From positions 1 through 56,353 of the forward strand of contig JANLJF010000058.1 of NCBI GenBank assembly GCA_029255605.1: a DNA stretch of 56,353 nucleotides, in the 5' to 3' direction. Made by a program: the position numbers and the translations under genes. A model generated the notes under the pieces. It had not been told where the DNA came from, searched no databases, and was given only the letters and a program-made list of their open reading frames with translations. Positions within the stretch are counted from its first letter, which is position 1, and each line of letters opens with the position of its first letter. This DNA is from Azovibrio restrictus. GTDB taxonomy: Bacteria > Bacteroidota > Bacteroidia > Chitinophagales > Chitinophagaceae. Positions 1-7,842 of the stretch are shown here, piece by piece.

Positions 1-638
1 TCTATTTTGGTAACGTGGTCCTGGATGGCCCGTGCACGGTCCTCGGCCAGGCGTTTTTCATGGTTATACCTGTTCAGCAGGTAGTTGGTAATGATGTATA
101 TAAAGGCGAGGCATAATACATAGGTACCCAGCACATCCATATAGCGCTCTGCAGTATTCCTGTAGCCTACAGTTATCCAATCGGGGTGTATGTATTCTAA
201 AGCTATCAGCGCCACAACGGTTAACAGGTGTAGTATGGTCCACAACAGGTGCCAGCGTTGTGGTGTAATGGACAGCAGCACGTGGAACGATAGAAAGAAG
301 AGAAACAGGGTAGGCCCGCTTATACCCGCATTGAACCTGTAATTAATTATCAGTGCTGTATAGCTGAATACAGCATAAACCCCTATAGCATAGTTGAATA
401 GCCTTCTGATGCGCGAGAAATAGTATATGAGTGCCTGGATAACAATAAGCACCCAGGTAATGTATGTAGATATTGTAAGGCCCGCTATAATGTTTACCAC
501 CAGTATGCATAGTAGCATACCCAGCGTAATGATGCTAAGTGAATTGATGGTGCGGTTCTGTACAGAAAAGTCGTCTGGCCTGCCAGCCAGTTTTTCCCAT
601 ACCTGTTGCAGTGTTGTGTGTTTTTTATCTTTTGCCAT
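1..638 (-). CDS. Membrane sensor, probable histidine kinase (N-terminal part only)
   Basis: An open frame starts with ATG at 636-638 (MAKDKKHTTLQQVWEKL) and runs without a stop off the left edge, giving about 212 residues. After a soluble start of about 28 residues there are roughly six hydrophobic segments (for example ITLGMLLCILVVNIIAGL and YMDVLGTYVLCLAFIYIIT), then a charged helix (YNHEKRLAEDRARAIQDHVT) of the kind that links a membrane sensor to a catalytic domain. This layout is typical of Bacteroidota sensor histidine kinases, but the kinase domain lies outside the window, so the assignment is inference. The gene is divergent from the tiny ORFs at 897-1113, and the shared intergenic region holds three GTTAAC sites, which might be the target of the cognate response regulator. 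Confidence 0.6.
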   Translation of the reverse strand, partial: MAKDKKHTTLQQVWEKLAGRPDDFSVQNRTINSLSIITLGMLLCILVVNIIAGLTISTYITWVLIVIQALIYYFSRIRRLFNYAIGVYAVFSYTALIINYRFNAGISGPTLFLFFLSFHVLLSITPQRWHLLWTILHLLTVVALIALEYIHPDWITVGYRNTAERYMDVLGTYVLCLAFIYIITNYLLNRYNHEKRLAEDRARAIQDHVTKI

Positions 639-755
639 TTGCAAACCCCTTGTGGGTTTAGGCCGCTAATATAGCAATATGCACTCAGTAATTATAGCCT
701 TTTCATGCCGTAGCGCTTTATTTACAGCATGTTACGTCACAATTCTTAATGATTG

Positions 756-849
756 GTTAACAGTTATAAAACAGCTTGTTAACCGTATTTAAAGAGCTCG
801 TTAACCTGCCCCAAAAATTTCTAATGTGCAAAACGGCGCCGCATCTTTG
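756..849 (+). promoter_or_regulatory. GTTAAC-array promoter, copy 1
   Basis: GTTAAC occurs at 756, 778 and 800, each exactly 22 bp apart. It is followed 18 bp later by TTTC (818) and then, after 20 bp, by CATCTTTG (842-849), a variant of the Bacteroidota -7 element TAnnTTTG. The run GCATCTTTGCATCATCAAAC (841-860) is identical in the promoter at 47631-47650, and the distance from the last GTTAAC to GCAT is 41 bp in both. The half-site spacing of two helical turns suggests a dimeric or tandem activator such as a winged-helix response regulator. The regulator is not identified. Confidence 0.7.
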
Positions 850-896
850 CATCATCAAACAAACACAAGACAAAACAAAAAGTAAAAAACACACCA

Positions 897-959
897 ATGC
901 AAAAAACAACCCTGTTCATCGCCATACTTGCCTGCCTGGTAGCAGCAGCAAACATTTAA
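897..959 (+). CDS. 20-aa ORF resembling a bare signal peptide
   Basis: ATG CAA AAA ... ATT TAA encodes 20 residues, M-QKTTLFIAILACLVAAANI. It sits about 40 nt downstream of the GTTAAC-array promoter and has an A-rich leader like other genes in this window. The peptide looks like a secretion signal followed immediately by a stop, and compares well with the N-terminus of the DUF4402 protein at 47689 (MKKVFAIAALISASFAANAQ), which uses the same promoter. It may be a relic of a duplicated secreted-protein gene, a leader peptide, or a real micro-protein. Coding status is uncertain. Confidence 0.35.
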   Translation: MQKTTLFIAILACLVAAANI

Positions 960-981
960 ACAACAAAACTCAAAACAAAAA

Positions 982-1113
982 ATGAAATCTTTATCCTTAC
1001 TACCTATCGGCATCTTATTACGCAGTTATCTGCTGGTGGCTTTCATCCTGGTATATGTGCAGCAGCAAAAGGCAAAGCGTGCAGAAAAGAAAGCAGCACA
1101 ACCGGCACCATAA
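982..1113 (+). CDS. 43-aa small membrane protein
   Basis: This ORF starts at ATG 982 behind a second A-rich leader, 22 nt after the 20-aa ORF, and ends at TAA 1111-1113. It encodes one membrane segment (roughly residues 9-26, IGILLRSYLLVAFILVYV) and a basic, Ala/Lys/Gln-rich tail (QQQKAKRAEKKAAQPAP) that would stay in the cytoplasm. It is followed within 50 bp by a clear terminator, so with the promoter at 756-849 it forms a compact transcription unit. I do not recognise a family. Small single-pass proteins of this kind often act on larger membrane proteins, but no partner can be named. Confidence 0.55.
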   Translation: MKSLSLLPIGILLRSYLLVAFILVYVQQQKAKRAEKKAAQPAP

Positions 1114-1162
1114 TGGCCAGCCCCTTTTTACCTTATTCAGGCAATGCCTGTTTCCAAAATGT

Positions 1163-1189
1163 AAAATCCCCGACTTACGGGGATTTTTT
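1163..1189. terminator. Bidirectional intrinsic terminator
   Basis: The hairpin ATCCCCG-actta-CGGGGAT is flanked by A-run and T-run. It serves the small-ORF unit on the plus strand and the lipoprotein gene ending at 1192 on the minus strand. Confidence 0.8.
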
Positions 1190-1191
1190 GT

Positions 1192-1683
1192 TTACTTACT
1201 TATATAAAAATTACTGCCTCCCCATTGATTGCCATTTACATTGAAGGAGGAAATACCTTTGGTACATTTGGTTTCATCATCATTGCACCTTACTATTTCA
1301 GAATGGTGCCCGTCATCGCGGATGTCTGAAATATGATAACGGTAATTCACCGCAGGCAGGGTCAATACCCAATCGTTACCGGCTTTGATGCGGTTTTGCG
1401 GGCCACTGGTGGGGTTATAGTCGCTAAAGCGCAGCGTATCGGGCCGCCCCGGCACTACCGGTGCCGTACCATTATATATATACTGGGTAGAATCCAATGC
1501 CTTGGTGCGGTTGTTATCCCACTGCGCATAGCGTTTCACTATAATGCTGCGCGATGCTCCCCTGTCAAAACCTATGATGAGGATGTTCAGTTCCTGAAGG
1601 TCGCAGTACTGCTTCCTTTTACAACAACCACCGACAGTTGCTATCATCAATACCAATAAACTGTAAACCAATATGGAGCGCAT
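1192..1683 (-). CDS. Lipoprotein of unknown function
   Basis: Starting at the ATG at 1681-1683 gives 163 residues with a typical lipoprotein signal, MRSILVYSLLVLMIATVGG followed by Cys-Cys. The in-frame ATG nine codons upstream would put an awkward charged stretch before the signal. The mature part is about 140 residues, polar and rich in Asn/Asp, with several Cys (CKRKQYCDLQ near the N-terminus; VRCNDDETKC near the C-terminus) that could form disulfides. No family is recognised. It is followed upstream on the same strand by the T9SS protein at 1720-3090, only about 37 bp away, so the two may be co-transcribed. Confidence 0.65.
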   Translation of the reverse strand: MRSILVYSLLVLMIATVGGCCKRKQYCDLQELNILIIGFDRGASRSIIVKRYAQWDNNRTKALDSTQYIYNGTAPVVPGRPDTLRFSDYNPTSGPQNRIKAGNDWVLTLPAVNYRYHISDIRDDGHHSEIVRCNDDETKCTKGISSFNVNGNQWGGSNFYISK

Positions 1684-1719
1684 GGACCTATCTATAACGT
1701 TAGCTGGCAAAAATATATT

Positions 1720-3090
1720 TTATTGGCCTGCAATGACAAGTCGTTTTGTCATTTCTTCGTTACTATTAGCAGCTTTTATTATATAGCTGCCTGCCGCCAA
1801 CCCCGGCAGTGGTAGCATTCCGCTGAAAAACCTGGCTGCTGCAAAAGATTTATAATAGACCACCCTGCCCTGCACATCATATATCGCTATGGTAAATGGC
1901 AACGGCTGCTGCCATTCTATTTGCAGGTTGGTAAATCCGCCGGCAGGGTTGGGATACAACCGCAGGTTATCGCTTTTTATAACGGTTGCGATGCCATCGG
2001 GTACTTCTTCATACTTATAGGTTATTTGCGATGCAGGGCCGATATAAGAACGCCAATAGCCGGCACCGTCATCTACCCACTGAAAAAGGCGGTAAACAGT
2101 AGGCAGGTCGTGGCTGTTATACAGCCATTCCTGTTTGAAGAGATTGACGAATGCAAAATTCTGAAAGCGCTTTTCAATTACAGATGCCACGTTGCCCGAT
2201 AGGTCGTAGCTGTATTGTTTCCGCCTGTCCGGTCCCCACGATTGTGTGGCAAAATCCCAACTGTTGATGGTTTCTATGTCTATTGCCCCCGCTGTGGTAT
2301 ATGTATATAAATGCGCTTCTGAGCCCTCCCACCGCATGGCCGGTTGAAACCAGCGATAATAGGTATGGGTGGCTACACGGCCCGCACCATCGTAGGCATA
2401 CACCTGCCGCGTGCCGGGTTCCAGGCCCAGTGTCAGCAGGTTGATGCGGTTGACGGTGTAGGTATCTATCCTGTTCACTACATCATAATGGTATAACTCC
2501 TGCTGCCAGGCATCCCACTGCACCAGTGTATCGTTCCATACCTCAAAACGGTGTTCGGTCATATTGCCCCCGGTATACAGGTATATCTCGCGCGCTGCTT
2601 CCTGCCATATACCACCATCATACTTCAGGTGGCGGATGGTATCCAACTGCGTGCCGGAACTGTACTTATACCTGTCCAGTTGGTCACTCACCCATGTGCT
2701 GCCGTTCCACTGCTCCGTCAGCACGGTATCATATTGTGTGGTTGCGGCTATGTAGCTGTAGGAAAACCGGGTAGTATCCTGCCAGGCGCCGCCCTTATAC
2801 TGCTGACGCTTGTGTGTCACTATACGGTTGATACCATCGTAGGTACGTATATAGCGGTTCTCAGGCGCCGGTTGGTACAGGGCAAAGGTATCGTAGGCAT
2901 GGTTGCCTGTTTTCATATTGCTGCTACGCCCGCCCGAATAGGTGTAGGTAGCCGAATCTGTCAGTACATACGTGAAAGTATCGCCTTTGTAGGTGTTCTC
3001 ATTTATCAGCCGCAGCTTGGTACTTTGTGCCACGGCGCCCTGTGCCCACAGCAGCGGTACTATCAATAGCCAATACAGTTTCATGCTCAT
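1720..3090 (-). CDS. T9SS-secreted W/Y-repeat protein (paralogue 1 of 3)
   Basis: The 456-aa protein begins with a Sec signal peptide (LLIVPLLWAQGAVAQ) and ends with a type A T9SS sorting domain of about 80 residues (LRLYPNPAGGFTNLQIEW ... GSYIIKAANSNEEMTKRLVI). Between them are tandem units of about 40-45 residues in which a Y-x-Y(D) strand pair alternates with W...W, e.g. LDRYKYSSGTQLDTIRHLKYDG and RKQYSYDLSGNVASVIEKRF. These resemble YD-type beta repeats. Two proteins at 41544 and 43487 have the same plan. The expected fate is export across the outer membrane by the T9SS and attachment to the surface or release; substrate is unknown. Confidence 0.8.
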   Translation of the reverse strand: MSMKLYWLLIVPLLWAQGAVAQSTKLRLINENTYKGDTFTYVLTDSATYTYSGGRSSNMKTGNHAYDTFALYQPAPENRYIRTYDGINRIVTHKRQQYKGGAWQDTTRFSYSYIAATTQYDTVLTEQWNGSTWVSDQLDRYKYSSGTQLDTIRHLKYDGGIWQEAAREIYLYTGGNMTEHRFEVWNDTLVQWDAWQQELYHYDVVNRIDTYTVNRINLLTLGLEPGTRQVYAYDGAGRVATHTYYRWFQPAMRWEGSEAHLYTYTTAGAIDIETINSWDFATQSWGPDRRKQYSYDLSGNVASVIEKRFQNFAFVNLFKQEWLYNSHDLPTVYRLFQWVDDGAGYWRSYIGPASQITYKYEEVPDGIATVIKSDNLRLYPNPAGGFTNLQIEWQQPLPFTIAIYDVQGRVVYYKSFAAARFFSGMLPLPGLAAGSYIIKAANSNEEMTKRLVIAGQ

Positions 3091-3107
3091 TTATTGCCAT
3101 ATAATTT

Positions 3108-3127
3108 AGGGTAAAACAGGGTAAAAA
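3108..3127. repeat. Tandem 10-bp repeat upstream of 1720-3090 gene
   Basis: AGGGTAAAAC is followed directly by AGGGTAAAAA, 18 bp upstream of the minus-strand start at 3090. One helical turn between the copies would suit tandem protein binding, but it may be a chance repeat. Confidence 0.4.
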
Positions 3128-3189
3128 CCATAAATATTTTTAAATCAGGTATTTTATAAAATCCAAACTAATTATATCTTTAGTTCATT

Positions 3190-3627
3190 ATGCGCCGAAT
3201 ATACTCTCTTTCTGTACTGACATTCGCTACCATTTTAGCAGTTAGCTGCCAAAGGAAAAATGAACCTATACCTGCCGAGCCCAACCCTGTGGGTGGTAAA
3301 GGCGGTAATGCCGAACTGCGTGTAACAGCTAAGCACCACGAGGCTACAATGGATAGCTGCACCATATACATCAGGTATGACGCCAACGCCATGCCTACCG
3401 ACATGAAATGGGATGACACCATGAATGTAAAGGTGGAAAATGGCAGGTACATGGCCGTATTTACCAACCTGAAGAAAGGAAGCTATTTCCTGTATGGCAA
3501 AGGCTGGGATTTTTCGCTGGAAGGCGAAGACAAAACAGTAACGGGTGGTGCTTCCTTCCGCATACCGGATACAGCAGCCAGGGTATACGATACGTACCTG
3601 AATGTATCTGAAATACACATAAAATAA
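3190..3627 (+). CDS. GGKGGNA-family lipoprotein, copy 1
   Basis: A 145-aa lipoprotein: signal MRRIYSLSVLTFATILAVS then Cys20. The mature part contains VGGKGGNAELRV, then HHEATMDSCTIYIRYDANA, then LKKGSYFLYGKGWDF. The same three blocks occur in the same order in the protein at 7398-7817 (GGKGGNA, HH...DSCTIYIKY, LKKGKYFLYGVGWD), so the two are clear paralogues. The fold is probably a small beta-sandwich. The conserved His-His and Cys could bind metal, which would fit the MbnP-like gene nearby, but that is inference. The pair brackets the putative copper locus. A terminator follows at 3652. Confidence 0.75.
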   Translation: MRRIYSLSVLTFATILAVSCQRKNEPIPAEPNPVGGKGGNAELRVTAKHHEATMDSCTIYIRYDANAMPTDMKWDDTMNVKVENGRYMAVFTNLKKGSYFLYGKGWDFSLEGEDKTVTGGASFRIPDTAARVYDTYLNVSEIHIK

Positions 3628-3651
3628 TCGAACGGGTTATAAGTAAAGCAT

Positions 3652-3676
3652 AAAACCATCCGCATAGGGTGGTTTT
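3652..3676 (+). terminator. Intrinsic terminator
   Basis: Hairpin AAAACCATCC ... GGGTGGTTTT followed by ATCTTTTTAT, just after the lipoprotein gene at 3190-3627. One G-T pair in the stem. Confidence 0.65.
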
Positions 3677-3721
3677 ATCTTTTTATACAATAAATACCGA
3701 TATATAAAGTTATAACACTGC

Positions 3722-4018
3722 ATGCTGCGCCTCTTAGCTATATGGCAGTTTTATAAAACCTTTGCGCCAGTATCATGGCTGCTTACCTTTCTGTGCGTGC
3801 AACTGCTATACGCTGCCGGCACCGAAACCTGGAGCGCTTCCATACTGCTGAAGCTGTTTTCCTACTTTTTTATATACATCATAATGCGCTATAACAGGCG
3901 TAAGGAAATGTTCTTTTACTACAACCTTCACTTGCCTGCTACCCTACTGTGGCTGGCATGCTTCCTTGCCGATTTCCTGATATTCACCCTATGCATGCTA
4001 ATAGCTACTCGCCTATGA
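3722..4018 (+). CDS. Small membrane protein coupled to ABC ATPase
   Basis: A 98-aa, strongly hydrophobic protein with three to four membrane segments (WLLTFLCVQLLYAAG, LLKLFSYFFIYIIM, LHLPATLLWLACFLADFLIFTLCML). Its stop codon overlaps the start of the ABC ATPase gene (ATGA at 4015-4018), which indicates translational coupling and a shared complex. It is small for a conventional permease; it could be the membrane subunit or an accessory to a permease elsewhere. No recognised domain. Confidence 0.65.
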   Translation: MLRLLAIWQFYKTFAPVSWLLTFLCVQLLYAAGTETWSASILLKLFSYFFIYIIMRYNRRKEMFFYYNLHLPATLLWLACFLADFLIFTLCMLIATRL

Positions 4019-4683
4019 GCCATACCCTTGAAATAGATGGCGTACAGTTGCAGTTCGGCCACCGCCCCATTCTTAGCGATGTATATGTGCGTTGCGATAC
4101 CGGCAGTATTACAGGCCTGCTGGGCCGTAATGGTTCCGGCAAATCCTGTTTTATGCAGGTAGCTTTCGGCACCATGCAGGCATATACACGCTCCGTACGC
4201 TGCGATGGTAAACATATCCGTCGGGCTTATACAGTACCCCGCCTGCTCAATTACCTGCCGCAGTTCCATTTTATACCGGCAGGCATGAGGGTATCTGCAG
4301 CACTAAAGTATTATGGCATCACCCCGAAAACCCTGCTTGCGCACTTTCAGGAATATGAGCCTGATATGGATAAAACCATGGAAGAGCTATCGGGCGGGCA
4401 AAGGCGCATGATCGAATTATCCATCATCCTGTTGGCCGATACAAAATTTTCTATCCTCGATGAGCCTTTTACACACATTATGCCCCTGCATGTAGAAAGC
4501 ATCATGGCGCTGATGCAAACAATCAAACATCGAAAAGGCATCATCGTTACCGACCATATGTATAAACACATCCTGCAGGTATCCGATACCTTGTACCTGC
4601 TCAACAATGGTAAGACGCACCTCATCTCCCATCCCGACCAATTAGTGCATTATGGCTATGTATCGCATATCTTCAACGAATAA
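4015..4683 (+). CDS. ABC transporter ATP-binding protein
   Basis: The start at 4015 is chosen because it overlaps the preceding stop and gives MSHTLEIDGVQLQFGHRP, a normal ABC N-terminus; an earlier in-frame ATG at 3949 would run inside the preceding gene. The protein has 222 aa with Walker A GRNGSGKS (residues 37-44), signature LSGGQ, Walker B FSILDEPF, and the switch His in IVTDHM. It therefore binds and hydrolyses ATP on the cytoplasmic face. The only visible partner is the 98-aa membrane protein. Substrate is unknown; location beside metal-linked genes is suggestive only. Confidence 0.85.
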   Translation: MSHTLEIDGVQLQFGHRPILSDVYVRCDTGSITGLLGRNGSGKSCFMQVAFGTMQAYTRSVRCDGKHIRRAYTVPRLLNYLPQFHFIPAGMRVSAALKYYGITPKTLLAHFQEYEPDMDKTMEELSGGQRRMIELSIILLADTKFSILDEPFTHIMPLHVESIMALMQTIKHRKGIIVTDHMYKHILQVSDTLYLLNNGKTHLISHPDQLVHYGYVSHIFNE

Positions 4684-4733
4684 AAACAGCATATTTATTT
4701 TCCTGTTATTGCCTGTTGAAAGGCGCATTGCCC

Positions 4734-4741
4734 TAACTTTG
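4734..4741 (+). promoter_or_regulatory. -7 promoter element TAACTTTG
   Basis: A perfect match to the Bacteroidota -7 consensus TAnnTTTG lies 8 bp before the ATG at 4749, implying a very short leader. It marks the likely start of the 4749-7817 transcription unit. Confidence 0.6.
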
Positions 4742-4748
4742 CTATAGC

Positions 4749-5126
4749 ATGAAACAGGTATTGGCCATATCCTTATTGCTGTGCATGTGCTTCCAGTGTG
4801 TGCTGAAGCTGGGTATCGTAGCGTGGTACCAGGCCAATAAAACCTATGTAGCTACTGTGCTCTGCGAAAATAAAAACCAACCACAGAAAAAGTGTAATGG
4901 TAAATGCTACCTCCGCAAGCAGCTGAACAAAACAGAAAACAACGAAAATCACAACAATTCACAACAAAAATCACAGGCACCGGAATGGGTCGATTTCATG
5001 CCTGTTGAAAACATCAGCATCACCCTGCACAATTACCCGGAAAGCAATACACATCATTCAAGATATACAGCACCTGCAGGTCATCATCCGCTGTTATCCA
5101 TCTTTCATCCGCCGCCTGTAGCATAG
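4749..5126 (+). CDS. Cys/His-rich membrane-anchored protein of metal locus
   Basis: A 125-aa protein with one N-terminal membrane segment (VLAISLLLCMCFQCVLKLGIV). It is followed by the motif VATVLCENKN...KKCNGKCYLRKQL (three Cys at about residues 38-55), a polar Asn/Lys/Gln linker, and a His-rich tail (NTHHSRYTAPAGHH, then IFHPPPVA). I recall the CENK...CNGKCYL motif and the FHPP tail from uncharacterised Bacteroidota proteins encoded near metal-related outer-membrane proteins. The thiol and imidazole clusters are consistent with copper binding in the periplasm. First gene after a promoter, 68 bp before the barrel gene. Confidence 0.7.
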   Translation: MKQVLAISLLLCMCFQCVLKLGIVAWYQANKTYVATVLCENKNQPQKKCNGKCYLRKQLNKTENNENHNNSQQKSQAPEWVDFMPVENISITLHNYPESNTHHSRYTAPAGHHPLLSIFHPPPVA

Positions 5127-5193
5127 TATGCTTTTACATGCTGTATCATCCGGTACAGCTATCTATTTTCCATTATAATTTGATTTTTTTAAG

Positions 5194-6111
5194 ATGAAGC
5201 ATATCTTATGCTGGCTACTGGTGCTATATGGCACGGCAGCCACGGCATGCGATGTATGCGGCGCATCGGGCAGCAGCCAGGGCCTGGGTATCTTACCCCA
5301 GTTCTACAGGCATTTTGCCGGTGTGCAGTACCAGTATCGCAGCTTTTCCAGCACCCATCCCGGCCTTACGGAGCAGTCGGCCAGGGAGCATACGCAGGAG
5401 CAATACAATACCGTGCAGCTATGGGGCCGTGCTAATGTGGGCAAACGATTGCAGCTATTTGCCTTTGTGCCTTATATGTCAAACACCCGCCATTTCGAGG
5501 AAAGGAATGCTACGGGCAGCTATCATGGCCTGGGCGATGTATCGGTACTGGCCAATGTGGCTTTCATTAAAACACCCGATAGCAACCGCGTGCGCCACAT
5601 GCTGCTGGCAGGTGCGGGCATTAAAGCACCTACCGGCAAGCGCTATAGCCAGAATGCACAGACAGATGACGGCATACTGAACATACAGCCCGGCACCGGT
5701 AGCTGGGATGCATTGCTGAATGCCAACTATACGCTGCGCTATGCACTATGGGGCCTCAATGCCGAAGCATCGTACACCCTTACTACTGCCAATAAGGAAG
5801 ATTACAAGTATGGCAACAGGTTGGGCACATCGCTGCAGGCATTTTACTGGTTGCAGGCGGGCAGCTTTACCATCCTGCCACAAGCAGGCCTGCGCTACGA
5901 ATACACGCTGCATGATTATGACAATTACACGCGTAAATGGCTAAACGAGCAAACGGGTGGAAACATGCTTTTTGCTACTGCCGGTGCGCAGGTGTATTAT
6001 AAGCAGCTGGGCCTGCAATTTTCTTATTTCATACCTGTGCATCAGTATTATGCCGCCGGTTACGTAACGGCCAGGCAGCGTATAGATGCAGGGATATTTT
6101 TCTTGTTTTGA
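5194..6111 (+). CDS. Outer-membrane beta-barrel protein of the CDVCG type
   Basis: A 305-aa protein with signal peptide MKHILCWLLVLYGTAATA and a mature N-terminus CDVCGASGSSQGLGILPQFY, then amphipathic beta strands to a terminal RIDAGIFFLF, as in outer-membrane barrels. It resembles the family annotated loosely as transporter or MetA-pathway barrel. The two Cys immediately after the signal are a plausible metal ligand. Strand pairs such as VQYQYRSFSS and LQLFAFVPYMSN are visible. It is followed 17 bp later by a lipoprotein gene, so the unit is probably one operon. A role in metal passage or sensing at the outer membrane is inference. Confidence 0.7.
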   Translation: MKHILCWLLVLYGTAATACDVCGASGSSQGLGILPQFYRHFAGVQYQYRSFSSTHPGLTEQSAREHTQEQYNTVQLWGRANVGKRLQLFAFVPYMSNTRHFEERNATGSYHGLGDVSVLANVAFIKTPDSNRVRHMLLAGAGIKAPTGKRYSQNAQTDDGILNIQPGTGSWDALLNANYTLRYALWGLNAEASYTLTTANKEDYKYGNRLGTSLQAFYWLQAGSFTILPQAGLRYEYTLHDYDNYTRKWLNEQTGGNMLFATAGAQVYYKQLGLQFSYFIPVHQYYAAGYVTARQRIDAGIFFLF

Positions 6112-6127
6112 TTTACCATTATAAAAG

Positions 6128-6526
6128 ATGAAACATTTATTCATACCGGCTATAATAGTGGCCATGCTAACGATGGCTGCCTGCCAAAAGAAAGACGAAA
6201 CGCCGATGCAACCTGACAAGGTGAATATCAGCATCGCATCACCTAAAACAGGTGACGTATATCGAAAGGGCGATACCATACGCATTCTGGCTTCCGTTAG
6301 CTATATTAGTCAAATGCACGGTTATACCCTTGCAATAAAAAACAAGGCTACCGATGCCATTTTGTGGAGCACTGAAGAGCATGTGCATTCAGACAAGTTT
6401 GATGTAAACAACTACTGGGTAAACACCATCGACAGCGCGGCACAATTGGTACTGGAATTAGCCGCAGAGATAGACCACGACGGTAATGGGGGCAGCAGCA
6501 GCACTAGCTTTAGCATCCAACCATAA
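6128..6526 (+). CDS. Lipoprotein with HVHSD motif, metal locus
   Basis: A 132-aa lipoprotein: MKHLFIPAIIVAMLTMAA then Cys19. The mature protein has the pattern of one Ig-like beta domain (IASPKTGDVYRKGDTIRILA) and a His-containing segment WSTEEHVHSDKFDV followed by IDHDGNGG. The combination of HxH and acidic residues suggests metal binding, but no established family is claimed; it resembles DUF4625-like lipoproteins loosely. It lies 17 bp after the barrel gene and 56 bp before the MbnP-like gene. Confidence 0.65.
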   Translation: MKHLFIPAIIVAMLTMAACQKKDETPMQPDKVNISIASPKTGDVYRKGDTIRILASVSYISQMHGYTLAIKNKATDAILWSTEEHVHSDKFDVNNYWVNTIDSAAQLVLELAAEIDHDGNGGSSSTSFSIQP

Positions 6527-6581
6527 CTGGTATAATTATTGTCTATATTAATTACTTAAACTACTCTAAAACGAATACCTC

Positions 6582-7379
6582 ATGTATATCAAAAAATTAA
6601 AAAATTTATCTTTATTTGCTTTGCTGGCCATAAGTGTAGCAGCCTGCCAGAAAAAGGATGACGACAACAAGACCGTTACACCCCCTCCTACCGGCTCTGC
6701 TACCGGAGAGGTAGGCTTTGAAGTATCTAATTACTTTGGCGATAAAGCTCTAACACTAAACACCGAAACGTATACAACCGCTTCCGGCGAAAGTGTTACC
6801 ATCAGTAAGTTCAACTATTTCATTACAAACATTAAGCTGAAGAAAGCAGATGGTACCGAGTATGTACAACCTGAGAGCTACTACCCTGTAAAGGCAGATG
6901 TGGCAGGCTCTCACCACTTCCATATTAAAGATGTACCTGCCGGTACGTATACCAGCATCAGCTTCCTGGTGGGTGTAGACAGTGCGCGCAATGTAAGCGG
7001 CGCACAAAGCGGCGGACTGGACGTTAATAATGCTGCCAGCGGTATGTTCTGGTCGTGGAACACCGGCTATATCATGGCGCAATTAGAAGGCACTTCTCCG
7101 CAATCTACTGCTACCGATAAAAAATTCGTGCATCATATAGGCGGCTTTAAAGGTGAGTTCAATAGCATACGTAGCGTAACCATTACCCTGCCTCAGCAAA
7201 TGGTGCTATCAGGCGAGAAAGAAAGTACTATCAAGCTGAAAGCGGATGCAAACAAATGGTTTGGCACCAACATTAAAGTAGCGAATGTAACCAACCTGAT
7301 GACTGTAAATGCTACATCTAAAATGATAGCCGATAATTATGCTACCATGTTCAGCGTTACATCGGTAGTAAACGAATAA
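6582..7379 (+). CDS. MbnP-like copper-binding lipoprotein
   Basis: A 265-aa lipoprotein: signal ending SVAA-Cys, then a linker, then TGEVGFEVSNYFGDKALTLN, VTISKFNYFITNIKLKKADG, and VPAGTYTSISFLVGVDSARN, followed by SGMFWSWNTGYIMAQLEG and KKFVHHIGGF. These blocks are characteristic of the MbnP family, whose known members bind copper in the periplasm or at the surface and are usually encoded beside the dihaem enzyme MbnH. The conserved W in FWSWNTGY is the kind of Trp modified in characterised members. No MbnH gene is visible here. A pure-sequence assignment; copper binding is by family, not shown. Confidence 0.8.
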   Translation: MYIKKLKNLSLFALLAISVAACQKKDDDNKTVTPPPTGSATGEVGFEVSNYFGDKALTLNTETYTTASGESVTISKFNYFITNIKLKKADGTEYVQPESYYPVKADVAGSHHFHIKDVPAGTYTSISFLVGVDSARNVSGAQSGGLDVNNAASGMFWSWNTGYIMAQLEGTSPQSTATDKKFVHHIGGFKGEFNSIRSVTITLPQQMVLSGEKESTIKLKADANKWFGTNIKVANVTNLMTVNATSKMIADNYATMFSVTSVVNE

Positions 7380-7397
7380 TATTGATAAAAAAGACCT

Positions 7398-7817
7398 ATG
7401 AAAAGTATCATAAAAGTGATGTTTGCGGGCATTCTTATTGCAGGTATCTCATCCTGCGACAGGGAAGACCCGGCACCTGTAAAAGAGGATATTGGTGGTA
7501 AAGGCGGCAATGCCGTTATCAATGCCATACCTCGCCATCATGGCAAAAACATCGATAGCTGCACGATATACATCAAGTACAATACACTGGATAAGCCCAA
7601 CCCGGTTTTTAACGCCGGCCAGTACGATGATTCTGTAAAATGCGTGAAGGTGAATAACAACCCTACCGCCACTTTCACGGGGCTTAAAAAGGGTAAATAC
7701 TTTCTGTATGGTGTAGGCTGGGACACACAAGGTTTTGCAGTAGAAGCCGGTAAACCGGTAACGATTACTGCCGAACAAACCTATGAAGTAATCATACCCG
7801 TTACCGAGGGCGATTGA
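7398..7817 (+). CDS. GGKGGNA-family lipoprotein, copy 2
   Basis: A 139-aa lipoprotein (MKSIIKVMFAGILIAGISS then Cys20) that is a paralogue of the protein at 3190-3627: DIGGKGGNAVIN, RHHGKNIDSCTIYIKYN and LKKGKYFLYGVGWD match block for block. It lies 18 bp after the MbnP-like gene and is followed by a terminator, so it is the last gene of the operon. The conserved HH and Cys are possible metal ligands. The presence of two copies flanking one locus suggests duplication with the locus in between. Confidence 0.75.
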   Translation: MKSIIKVMFAGILIAGISSCDREDPAPVKEDIGGKGGNAVINAIPRHHGKNIDSCTIYIKYNTLDKPNPVFNAGQYDDSVKCVKVNNNPTATFTGLKKGKYFLYGVGWDTQGFAVEAGKPVTITAEQTYEVIIPVTEGD

Positions 7818-7842
7818 TAATATAACATAGCCATTTCGTTTT

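Noticed and set aside
2551-3069. 172-aa plus-strand open frame inside the T9SS gene at 1720-3090
   Set aside because: Antisense shadow of a well-supported secreted protein. No promoter and low-complexity composition.
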